Source: JALHTG01 sp964653695 (GTDB lineage: Archaea; Thermoproteota; Bathyarchaeia; 40CM-2-53-6; JALHTG01). From it: 25,737 nt of DNA. The stretch is from positions 1-25,737 of the forward strand of contig CAZZFQ010000014.1 of assembly GCA_964653695.1 (NCBI GenBank). The letters run 5' to 3'. The notes under the pieces were generated by a model. That model saw only the letters and a program-made list of their open reading frames with translations. It had not been told where the DNA came from and searched no databases. Shown here piece by piece: positions 8,002 through 14,707 of this stretch (position 1 is its first letter; each line of letters opens with the position of its first letter). The position numbers and the translations under genes are program-made.

Positions 8002-8829
8002 ATGGCCAAGATCTCTGTTGCCCTCGCGCAATTCTCGCCAAAGCAATGTGATAAGAATCACAACATCAAGACCATGGAAGAGTGGGTTGAGAAAGCACGA
8101 CATCGTAAGGCAGACATGGTGATCTTCCCTGAACTGTCTCTTACAGGCTATGTTTGCAGAGATTTGTTCTACAATCTTGCGGAACCAGTCGATGGGCCTT
8201 CCGTAAAAGCCATGGAAAAAGTTGCGCGGGACAACAGCATTCATGTCATCTTCGGCATGCCGGAGGAGTCAGGGACCAAGGGAGTCATCTACAATTCCTG
8301 CGTCGTGATTGGAACCACCGGTTTCCTCGGCCGTTATAGGAAGATGCACCTTCCTACAGCGACTGTTTTCGAAGAGAAGCGGTATTTTCGGCCAGGGTAC
8401 GAGCCAACTGTCGTCAATACACCACTTGGCCGAATCGGCCTAACCATCTGCTACGACCTGTTCTTTCCGGAAATTGTTCGTCTCCTAGTGGCGGACGGGG
8501 CGCAACTAGTAGTCTGCGTCTCGGTTTCTCCCGGAGTGCGGCGAGACTATTTTGAGACCTTCACAAAGGCGCGTGCTATGGAGAACTCCGTCTTCCTTGC
8601 ATATGTGAACCGAGTCGGGATTGAGAATGGACTTCAGTTCTGGGGAGGCAGCCATCTTCTGAACCCTAATGGAGAAACGTTGGCAAGGGCGAAGTACGAT
8701 GTGGAAGACCTTGTCGTCGGGCAAGTTGATTACGACGAGCTCAAACGAGTGCGCACATTCCTACCAACACTGCGTGACCTGAGGCCTGACCTGCTCGAAA
8801 AACTGTCCGAAAAAGCGAAAACCATCTAG
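8002..8829 (+). CDS. Nitrilase-superfamily carbon-nitrogen hydrolase
   Basis: The 275-residue amidohydrolase shows the complete Glu-Lys-Cys triad: E44 in IFPELSLTGY, K114 in YRKMHLP and C150 in LTICYDLFFPE. It is a single-domain enzyme that cleaves an amide or nitrile C-N bond via a thioester on Cys150. Candidate roles are omega-amidase, N-carbamoyl amidase, or the glutaminase partner of the divergent NAD synthetase. Bacterial glutamine-dependent NadE carries a domain of this superfamily at its N-terminus. The start is an ATG preceded by AAGGA at good spacing. Family certainty is high; the substrate is undetermined. Confidence 0.92.
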   Translation: MAKISVALAQFSPKQCDKNHNIKTMEEWVEKARHRKADMVIFPELSLTGYVCRDLFYNLAEPVDGPSVKAMEKVARDNSIHVIFGMPEESGTKGVIYNSCVVIGTTGFLGRYRKMHLPTATVFEEKRYFRPGYEPTVVNTPLGRIGLTICYDLFFPEIVRLLVADGAQLVVCVSVSPGVRRDYFETFTKARAMENSVFLAYVNRVGIENGLQFWGGSHLLNPNGETLARAKYDVEDLVVGQVDYDELKRVRTFLPTLRDLRPDLLEKLSEKAKTI

Positions 8830-8907
8830 GAACTTCAACCACCAAGGCTTTTTCCCGCTGAGTTCCAGATACCGCGCCCGTTCTTGACTGGGACACTCGG
8901 CTTCGGT

Positions 8908-9219
8908 TCATTCCTGACTCAGTCGTTGCCATAGTTCCGGATACTTTTGCTTGACTGCGTCTTCAACTATTTCTGCGGTGATCTTCGAGGCGCTGAGATC
9001 TGGGACTGTCTTGCGTAAGTATATTAGGATCGCCTTAACCTTGCCGCTGACGAAGGTTATGCGTGGCTCCTCCTCGGCAAGTCTAACGGCTTCCCTCCAG
9101 ATTTGGGCGTCTGCCACTGGCCCAGTCAGTTCTGGCTGTACCGGCTGCGGCCGGTCTGGTGCTTCCCTGCCGAAGAGGCTCTTGGCGACCCGGCCGAGCC
9201 GCTCTCTTTCACTTACCAA
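8908..9219 (-). CDS. Small partner protein of ParA (candidate ParB-like/centromere-binding protein)
   Basis: The 103-residue protein overlaps the ParA gene by 11 bases and starts at a TTG, with GAGGAG somewhat upstream. The N-terminal part (about 1-35) is basic and Pro/Gln-rich, so probably flexible. The C-terminal part has short helices and strands including VSGKVKAILIYLRKTVPDLS and KITAEIVEDAVKQKYPELW. The arrangement, a ParA followed by an overlapping gene for a roughly 100-residue protein, is that of minimal partition modules such as archaeal SegAB. There the small partner binds the centromere and stimulates the ATPase. I cannot assign a DNA-binding fold from sequence. The partner role is inferred from position. 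Confidence 0.6.
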   Translation of the reverse strand: MVSERERLGRVAKSLFGREAPDRPQPVQPELTGPVADAQIWREAVRLAEEEPRITFVSGKVKAILIYLRKTVPDLSASKITAEIVEDAVKQKYPELWQRLSQE

Positions 9220-9976
9220 GTCTCAAGATCTCCTCTCTGACGAGTGTTCGATACGCAATGCTCGCCGGCGACTCCGGAGCGTATAGTGTGACTGGCTTTC
9301 CATGCGAAGGTGCTTCAGCGACTTTCACAGCTCGCGGGATGACAGTGCCAAAAACTTGGTCCTTGAAGTTCTGACGTATCATGTCCGCGACCTCTGAGCT
9401 TAGCCTAGTTCTGGTGTCGAACTTTGTCAGAAGGAATCTTGTTTCTACGTTGTAGCCCAGCCTAGTTGCGACTAGGTCGCGTAACTGCATCATCATCTTG
9501 ACACCAGCCATAGGGTAGAACTCTGTTTCAATCGGAATGATCAGGTGGGTTGAAGCCGCCAAACCATTGATTGTCAGTATCCCTAACGAAGGGGGTAGGT
9601 CCAACAGAATGAAGTCATAATTTCCGGCGACGGGTGAAATCTTCTGCTTGAAAATCTCCTCTCGTCTGAGGGCCGAGATGAGTTCAAACTCGGCGGCCGC
9701 TAGCTCTATGTTGGCTGGCAGTAGCCAGAGGTTTTGAATCTCCGTGGGAATTATGGACTCGTTCGCATTGCCATCTTTACAGAGCACATCGTACATGGTG
9801 TGCTCAAGCCCATAGCTGTCAATGCCCAGGCCCAAGCCGCAACTCCCTTGCGGGTCCAAGTCGCAAATTAGTGTTTTTCGACCTTCGTCGGCCAAACAAG
9901 GACCTATATTGATCGTTGAGGTGGTTTTCGCGGTGCCTCCTTTCTGGTTTCCGAACGCAATTATGGTCGTAGTCAA
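9209..9976 (-). CDS. parA: ParA/Soj/SegA-type partition ATPase
   Basis: The deviant Walker A motif NQKGGTAKTT lies near the N-terminus. LICDLDPQGSCGLGLG (switch I region) and the Walker B-like FILLDLPPSLG follow. The C-terminal VFGTVIPRAVKVAEAPSHGKP and the domain order are those of ParA/Soj ATPases, which form ATP-dependent dimers on DNA and move chromosomes or plasmids. The TTG at 9976 is preferred because AGGTGG lies 8 bases upstream and gives MTTTIIAFGNQKGG. A GTG at 9988 is the longer alternative. The Lys-Gly-Gly-Thr-Ala-Lys loop has Ala where Gly is usual. A replication origin candidate lies about 4.5 kb away, which supports a chromosomal role. Confidence 0.93.
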   Translation of the reverse strand: MTTTIIAFGNQKGGTAKTTSTINIGPCLADEGRKTLICDLDPQGSCGLGLGIDSYGLEHTMYDVLCKDGNANESIIPTEIQNLWLLPANIELAAAEFELISALRREEIFKQKISPVAGNYDFILLDLPPSLGILTINGLAASTHLIIPIETEFYPMAGVKMMMQLRDLVATRLGYNVETRFLLTKFDTRTRLSSEVADMIRQNFKDQVFGTVIPRAVKVAEAPSHGKPVTLYAPESPASIAYRTLVREEILRLGK

Positions 9977-9999
9977 TTGCAGGGCCACCTGCTTCGGTT

Positions 10000-10052
10000 G
10001 TATACGGTATATGATATAACAGGGGGGGGGGCATATATGGTATACGGTATAC
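10000..10052. promoter_or_regulatory. Twin palindromic boxes flanking a G10 tract upstream of parA
   Basis: GTATACGGTATA occurs at 10000-10011 and again at 10040-10051, exactly 40 bp apart. With one more base the second copy is the 13-bp palindrome GTATACGGTATAC. Between the copies lie TATATGATATA, ten consecutive G at 10022-10031, and CATATATG. The cluster begins about 24 bases upstream of the preferred parA start and overlaps a likely TATA element near 10012-10020. Such boxes could be the operator and/or centromere of the parA module. The repeats are directly visible; the function is inferred. Confidence 0.6.
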
Positions 10053-10176
10053 GACGAATCGATGATTGTCCTAAAGAGTGGAGTCCAACTCGCCAGCTTA
10101 GTATCAACTTATAGTCTGAAGCGTTTCAGCGGAACCAGCATCGGTGCCACATTAGCGGCATCTCCTCGACATCCTT

Positions 10177-10698
10177 ATGTCCTGTGGATACGAATCGGTA
10201 TTCAAGGATAGGTTCGCCTTGACTGAGCCCAAACCGAACATAATGCGCACCTTTGATGGTTTTTTCAAGGATCCAATTGTCCAAGTCCTTCTTCAAAACT
10301 CGAATCTGACGGAAATACAGTTCGAGAGTCTTCTAATTTCGTTGTTAGGCGAAGAATTAGTTGGCAAGCGTCTGTCAGGGCAGGAAAGAGTGAAGCTTCG
10401 GCGCGAAAGAGCCGATCTCACGCGGGGATCATTCAACAGAACAGTAGGCCAAGCCAGAAGCAATGTCGTGGCATCGATCTACACGATTCTCCTTCTCGGT
10501 TACGTAGGCGTATTTGAGTCCCCAGAACTCGAACCTTTCCTAGAGATCGCCAGCCGAGTCAAGGCACACCTGGAACAACGAAAGGCTCCATCTGAAGCGA
10601 TTACCGAGGAGGAGTTGAGAGTTACAAGGATCATTGCTGAAGAGCTCCAGAAAGGAATCGCGGACCTAGTACGGGGAGGACGGCGAAGAGGGCTGTGA
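10177..10698 (+). CDS. Unknown alpha-helical protein
   Basis: The 173-residue frame ends with a strongly basic C-terminus (VRGGRRRGL). The middle part (about residues 75-115), including TRGSFNRTVGQARSNVVASI then YTILLLGYVGVFE, reads as a helix-turn-helix-like arrangement followed by a hydrophobic helix. It looks soluble and mostly helical, with possible DNA binding, but I do not recognise a family. The start is uncertain: ATG at 10177 has no ribosome binding site, and the ATG at 10243 (MRTFDGFFKDPIVQVLL) is a reasonable alternative. It is divergent from parA, with the palindromic boxes between them, and its 3' end faces hypF. Confidence 0.55.
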   Translation: MSCGYESVFKDRFALTEPKPNIMRTFDGFFKDPIVQVLLQNSNLTEIQFESLLISLLGEELVGKRLSGQERVKLRRERADLTRGSFNRTVGQARSNVVASIYTILLLGYVGVFESPELEPFLEIASRVKAHLEQRKAPSEAITEEELRVTRIIAEELQKGIADLVRGGRRRGL

Positions 10699-10708
10699 CG
10701 TCACGGCA

Positions 10709-13048
10709 TCACAGCCTTGAGGCTGCTACAACCGCCTGACCTAAAGATATCCCCCCGTCGCCCGGAGGCACTCGTCTATGCTGAAGGAACCGCAATCCCT
10801 CTCTTTCGACGCATCGTCGAGTCGTCTCCACTATTTTGGCGTTCACTGCGACCCCTCCAGTTATTCCCACTCGTTGGATATCTCTCTCCTTTGCGACTGA
10901 GATTGCGACATCAGCGAGGGCCTCTGCTACGGCGTTCTGGAAGGACGCGCAAGCATCTGGAACTGAGTTCCTCCCAATAGCCAACAGTGCTTCGAGCAAG
11001 AGAGCAGTTGTATCCACTGTCAAGATCGATCCCTGGCGAACGATCAAATCACGCATCGAGAGCGGTGAGGCGTCATTCCCGGTAGCAGCGACAGCCTCCA
11101 GCCTCATCGCAGGCTCACCCTCATACGTTCTCTCAAGGCAGATACCTGCCCCAGCAGCCATAGCGTCCAAGACCCTTCCCGTGCTCGAGGACCGGGTGAT
11201 TGTCACATCATTCTTGAGTTGTGCCCCTATCCGATCTAAGTCGGTCTCTCCTAAGCTTCCCCTCCCTTCCTTGGAGAGAAGAATGGACCTCACATTGTTG
11301 TCATCAAGGTGCTCGGCGAGTATGGCGGCGCACATCCTCAAAGGAAACTTTGCGCATATGTCTCCTCCTGGCATAGGTTGCTTGGCAAGGTGTCCTACTC
11401 GCTCAAAGTCCGCATATGAGGCAACTAGGACTTCTCCTCCCCAAGCCTCGCCATTTATGCCGTAGCCTACCCCATCCGCGGCTATTGCCACTATAGATTC
11501 GTCTGGCGCGATCGCGTTGTCGGCCATCAAGGAGGCTGCGTGGGCGTGATGATGTTGAACCGACAGGATTGTACCATTCCATTTCTCGGACAAGTCTTTC
11601 GCCATTTTCGATGTCAGATATCTTGGATGCGCATCGTGGACTACCACGAGGTCGTGGCAAGATACTCCTGTCAATCGCATTGTGTGCTGCAGCGCGTCCT
11701 GAAGGAACATCATTGTTTCCAAGGTGTCTACATCACCAATGTGCTGTGTGAGGTAGCATTGAGTTCCGTGAAGAATGCTCCCCACAGTTCTGAACTCAGC
11801 TCCTACTCCCATCACATCGGTGCGGGCCGTCAGCGGCACTTCGATTGGTGTTGGGACGAATCCTCTTGATCGTCGAATGAAGGTGGAAACACTTCCCAAA
11901 ACTCTGACAACAGAGTCGTCACACCTTGAGACAATCTCTCTGTCATGGAGCAGAAAATAGTCCACTACATCCGAGAGTTGATGTGCTCCCTCGTCATTGG
12001 CGATCGCCATCGGCAATCCTGAGATGTTTCCGCTCGTCATCACGAGAGCTGGACTTTGGCAGTAGTGAGTCAGGAGAAGATGTATTCCTGTGTATGGCAA
12101 CATGACACCAAGTGTGTCTAGGCCCGGCGCCACTTGGTCGGAAAGAGCGTTGTTCGGCAGCTTCGCTAGGGCGACTATCGGTCTTCGCCAATCCTGTAGG
12201 ATCTGCGCCTCAAGATCTGAAGCGTATGCGAACTCGCGTACTCTGTCTATGTCCGGCGACATTACGGCAAATGGTTGGAAAGGTTTCCTCTTCCGCAAGC
12301 GTATCTTGAGAAGTGGCTTGTCCTGAGTCGCGGAAGCCGCAACGTGGATCCCACCTATTCCCTTAACCGCGATGACCGCACCTTCATCAAGGAGATGAGA
12401 GGCCTCCTTCAGCGGCTGTCTCTCCTCAACAAGGGCCCCGGTCCTATCGTGGAGTCTGATCTTCGGACCACATGAAGAACAACAGATCCCCTGTGCATGG
12501 AACCGCCTGTCCTTGGGGTCCTCGTACTCTCCACCGCAACTCGGGCACATTCGAAAGGGCATCATGTTAGTTCGACCTCTATCGTAAGGGAGATCGAATA
12601 CTGCAGTGAACCTTGGGCCGCACGATGCGCAGCACGTGAACGGATAGGAGTACCACCTTGACGCTTGGTCCAACACATCGTCAATGCACTGCGGGCATAT
12701 CCCTATGTCGGGCGGGATCATTGAGCCGAAGGATGGGCGTCGCCTGTCGCTGGCATAGATGGTGAATTCATGAAATTTCTCGAGACAATCTGCAAACTCA
12801 ACTCGCAGATCTGCGACTTCACACACCGGGGGCGATTTTGTCCTCAACCCTTGGATGAATGCCTCAACCCTGTCGCGATCTCCTTCGACATGGGCCTCAA
12901 CGCCAGCGTCGCCCAAGTTGCGGACATATCCGACTATCCTATGACCAGTCGCCAAATTGTATAGAAACGGCCTGAAGCCGACCCCTTGCACAATTCCCTT
13001 GAAGCGTAGCTTGGCGCCTATCCTGCCCAATCCGTGCCCCAGCCGCAT
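10709..13048 (-). CDS. hypF: HypF carbamoyltransferase, [NiFe]-hydrogenase maturation
   Basis: The 779-residue protein has the full HypF domain order. An acylphosphatase domain covers about 12-98 (KGIVQGVGFRPFLY). Two zinc fingers have Cys 118/121-140/143 and 168/171-190/193. A YrdC-like domain covers about 205-395 (KGIGGIHVAA, LRKRKPFQPFAVM). A Kae1-like carbamoyltransferase domain follows, with VQHHHAHAASLMAD (H499-H503) and DGVGYGINGEAWGGE. It uses carbamoyl phosphate and ATP to load HypE, giving the CN ligands of the [NiFe] centre. No other hyp or hydrogenase gene is in the window. The ATG at 13048 is close to a TATA-like box and may be leaderless. Confidence 0.96.
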   Translation of the reverse strand: MRLGHGLGRIGAKLRFKGIVQGVGFRPFLYNLATGHRIVGYVRNLGDAGVEAHVEGDRDRVEAFIQGLRTKSPPVCEVADLRVEFADCLEKFHEFTIYASDRRRPSFGSMIPPDIGICPQCIDDVLDQASRWYSYPFTCCASCGPRFTAVFDLPYDRGRTNMMPFRMCPSCGGEYEDPKDRRFHAQGICCSSCGPKIRLHDRTGALVEERQPLKEASHLLDEGAVIAVKGIGGIHVAASATQDKPLLKIRLRKRKPFQPFAVMSPDIDRVREFAYASDLEAQILQDWRRPIVALAKLPNNALSDQVAPGLDTLGVMLPYTGIHLLLTHYCQSPALVMTSGNISGLPMAIANDEGAHQLSDVVDYFLLHDREIVSRCDDSVVRVLGSVSTFIRRSRGFVPTPIEVPLTARTDVMGVGAEFRTVGSILHGTQCYLTQHIGDVDTLETMMFLQDALQHTMRLTGVSCHDLVVVHDAHPRYLTSKMAKDLSEKWNGTILSVQHHHAHAASLMADNAIAPDESIVAIAADGVGYGINGEAWGGEVLVASYADFERVGHLAKQPMPGGDICAKFPLRMCAAILAEHLDDNNVRSILLSKEGRGSLGETDLDRIGAQLKNDVTITRSSSTGRVLDAMAAGAGICLERTYEGEPAMRLEAVAATGNDASPLSMRDLIVRQGSILTVDTTALLLEALLAIGRNSVPDACASFQNAVAEALADVAISVAKERDIQRVGITGGVAVNAKIVETTRRCVEREGLRFLQHRRVPPGDGGISLGQAVVAASRL

Positions 13049-13072
13049 TCAGGTGAGGAAATTCAAGTCGCT

Positions 13073-13082
13073 GTTAAAAACG
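13073..13082 (-). promoter_or_regulatory. Possible TATA box for hypF
   Basis: CGTTTTTAAC on the minus strand is centred about 29 bases upstream of the hypF ATG. That is the distance expected for a leaderless archaeal transcript. A TATA-like gatatac at 13085-13091 may serve the divergent gene. It rests on sequence resemblance only. Confidence 0.35.
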
Positions 13083-13192
13083 TAGATATACAATCCTCTC
13101 GAACCTTGTGTCGATGGAGCAGCTCAGAATTGGCTGGACTACAAAAAAGACGCGATGAGTCCCCTCCGTCTCAACTTGGAGAATGGACAGTG

Positions 13193-13741
13193 ATGGGAAT
13201 CATCAAACGTCTTGATGATCAGAGGCGAGTGATAGACATGGTCCGCAGTGAAGTAGAGCATTTGAAGTCAGTGAAAGTGGGAAACGTGTCTGGGGGGGAG
13301 ACGACACAAGAACTGGGCCAACTAGTAAGAAACATCGAAACAGCACTTATGGCCAACAAGCAACTCACAGACAGTGTGATAAAGATCAGAAAGGCTGTTT
13401 CACGCCTGATGGCAGAGAACGAGAGGCTAAGACGAGACATCGAGGCGGTTAAAGCGGGACCGTTGCAAGTACGGGCCCAAGCGCAGAAATACCGACTGTG
13501 TGAGCCGCATCTGAGGATGCTTCGAGCAGTGAGTACTGGAGCCAAATCTTCGGCCGAGATCTCTCATGTCATAGGCCGAAGTAGAGAACATACCAGTAGA
13601 ATGGCGAGGAGAATGATTGAACTAGGTATGTTTGAAAAGCAGATGCATCGGTACACACCGAAGTATGCCTTAACGGAAGCGGGGACTGTAGTCCTCAAGA
13701 ACTCGGAGGACGTTTCACTTCGACAGGACGCTGTCCCATGA
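13193..13741 (+). CDS. Coiled-coil protein with C-terminal winged-helix domain
   Basis: The product is about 182 residues from the ATG at 13193. GTG at 13190, 8 bases after GGAG, is an equally good start. The frame is open further upstream into hypF, but that part lacks a ribosome binding site and is Ser/Gln-rich. Residues about 10-95 are helical heptads (VIDMVRSEVEHL, VSRLMAENERLRRDIEAV) suggesting a dimeric coiled coil. Residues about 105-170 form a winged helix (CEPHLRMLRAVSTGAKSSAE, then SREHTSRMARRMIELGMFEK and YALTEAG). This suggests a dimeric DNA-binding protein. It sits next to the origin candidate and overlaps the 3' end of the next gene by 27 bases, in opposite orientation. The specific function is unknown. 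Confidence 0.7.
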   Translation: MGIIKRLDDQRRVIDMVRSEVEHLKSVKVGNVSGGETTQELGQLVRNIETALMANKQLTDSVIKIRKAVSRLMAENERLRRDIEAVKAGPLQVRAQAQKYRLCEPHLRMLRAVSTGAKSSAEISHVIGRSREHTSRMARRMIELGMFEKQMHRYTPKYALTEAGTVVLKNSEDVSLRQDAVP

Positions 13742-14128
13742 GAATGTTCCTGGCTGCTTCACCGTGTAAAGCCATTCACTTGGTGAACCTGAACGTAATA
13801 CTACCCCTCTATCCACAAAGCGAGACAGGTAGGTGCACACCGTGCTCAGGGTGATGGGCTCTCCGTGCCTCTCCTCATACGCATGTTGAATGTCGGTCGA
13901 CTTGAAGGCCCTTCCTTGGAACTCGGAGAGAAGATCGCGGATTCTTTCGAACTTGTCGCGAGCAGGTTGCCGCGGACTGTTGCTTGAAGAGTTAGGTAAC
14001 CTGCCCATCAACTCCACGTAATCCAGGACCCTGCCGATCTTGTCTTTAGTAATTGCTCCCTCAAGAGTGATCATGTGCTTGGTCCCGACATCATCGAAGA
14101 ATTCGACCTTGAGCTTTCGGGCCGGCAC
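13715..14128 (-). CDS. Archaeal small protein with predicted winged-helix domain
   Basis: The product is 137 residues. The N-terminus (KLKVEFFDDVGTKHMITLEG) is a beta-rich segment, then KDKIGRVLDYVELMGRLP is a helix. A Ser/Pro/Gln linker follows, and the C-terminal half (RIRDLLSEFQGRAFKSTDIQ, then PITLSTVCTYLSRFVDRGVV) has a winged-helix pattern. I recall similar proteins as conserved hypotheticals in TACK archaea, without an assigned role. The GTG start at 14128 has GGTGAG 5 bases upstream. It borders the origin region, so it is a candidate origin- or chromatin-associated DNA-binding protein. That role rests only on location and predicted fold. Confidence 0.7.
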   Translation of the reverse strand: MPARKLKVEFFDDVGTKHMITLEGAITKDKIGRVLDYVELMGRLPNSSSNSPRQPARDKFERIRDLLSEFQGRAFKSTDIQHAYEERHGEPITLSTVCTYLSRFVDRGVVLRSGSPSEWLYTVKQPGTFSWDSVLSK

Positions 14129-14378
14129 CGTCTCACCGACATCCTAAGCGCCGATTCTCCCGTTCACAAGTTAATACATTTTTTGGTGAAGTTTACGTCC
14201 AAACCGTTCACTAGAACAGCCGATGTCACGCGAATGGATGGTGTGAAGGACTCCGTTTTGGAGAAAGGGAGTGCATATTGGCGCTGTTCACGAAAAGTGA
14301 ATAAAATACTTGGCGCAACGTGCATATAGGTTCGGTTGTGATTTGTCGACCTGGTCCGTTCGTCCCCATTGACTACGG

Positions 14379-14390
14379 CGTTTCCACTGC
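14379..14390 (-). promoter_or_regulatory. Mini-ORB-like site
   Basis: The minus strand reads GCAGTGGAAACG, one base away from the CAGTGGAAACG-type core of archaeal mini-ORB sites. It lies 25 bp from the matching position of the neighbouring full ORB, on the same strand. The G-string of a full ORB is not at the usual distance. It is probably a weaker Orc1/Cdc6 site. Confidence 0.5.
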
Positions 14391-14396
14391 ACCCAA

Positions 14397-14417
14397 CCCC
14401 CATCGCTTCCAGTGGAG
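14397..14417 (-). promoter_or_regulatory. ORB element 1 (origin recognition box)
   Basis: The minus strand reads CTCCACTGGAAGCGATGGGG, with the partial dyad (TCCACTGGA) followed by the G-string that gives ORBs their polarity. It matches ORB2 at 15 of 20 positions and is in inverted orientation to it. The G-string faces away from the space between the two. Archaeal Orc1/Cdc6 binds this kind of box through its winged helix and AAA+ domain. Confidence 0.75.
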
Positions 14418-14571
14418 CGATCCATGCGCGACGAGGTTTTGGAGAGACGACGACAAGAGTGCTGAAGGTACAGAGAACTATACCGAAATGCTTTAACAAG
14501 GCGGCCCGGCCTAACCTTCTGGAGTCTGTTTCAGCAACCTAATCAACCAATCCATCCCTATGTCTGACAGC

Positions 14572-14592
14572 CTCCAATGGAAACCGAGGGGT
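14572..14592 (+). promoter_or_regulatory. ORB element 2 (origin recognition box)
   Basis: The plus strand reads CTCCAATGGAAACCGAGGGG followed by T. This is a close match to the archaeal ORB pattern of a TCCA-N-TGGAAAC dyad with a downstream GGGG string. It lies 116 bp upstream of the Orc1/Cdc6 start and faces ORB1 across about 155 bp. Confidence 0.8.
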
Positions 14593-14707
14593 GCCAGGGT
14601 CGTCTGTCCCCCGAAAGTTGAGCTAAGATCTTCCCAGCGAACTGCAGAAATTTGTTGCTTTAACTCGTTTTTCCTGTACAAGAACCGTTAATATTTCAGG
14701 TCGAAGT

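Larger units (their letters stand above)
14129..14707. other. Candidate replication origin region (non-coding, ORB-containing)
   Basis: This 579-base stretch between the wHTH gene and orc1/cdc6 has no convincing gene; short frames crossing it read into the ORB elements. It holds two inverted ORB-type boxes (14397-14417 and 14572-14592) and a mini-ORB-like site (14379-14390). A TATA-like TGTATTAAC on the minus strand near 14168-14178 may serve the gene ending at 13715. AT-rich patches lie at about 14164-14190, 14290-14340 and 14650-14697. A small stem TTCAC-GAAAA-GTGAA lies near 14288-14302. Archaeal origins usually sit next to orc1/cdc6 and carry ORBs, so this is a good oriC candidate. Confidence 0.75.

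Noticed and set aside
10836..11465. Plus-strand frame of 209 codons antisense to hypF
   Set aside because: HypF is complete and recognisable on the other strand; this frame is a Ser/Ala-rich shadow.
14250..14271. ACTCCGTTTTGGAGAAAGGGAG as a third ORB
   Set aside because: The spacing within the dyad is 5 rather than 3 bases and the core TGGAAAC is missing.
14075..14329. Open frame of 84 codons on the plus strand
   Set aside because: It overlaps the wHTH gene start antisense and has low-quality composition without a ribosome binding site.
14164..14499. Open frame of 111 codons on the minus strand across the origin region
   Set aside because: It runs through an ORB and the mini-ORB-like site, has no ribosome binding site, and its translation shows no ordered domain.
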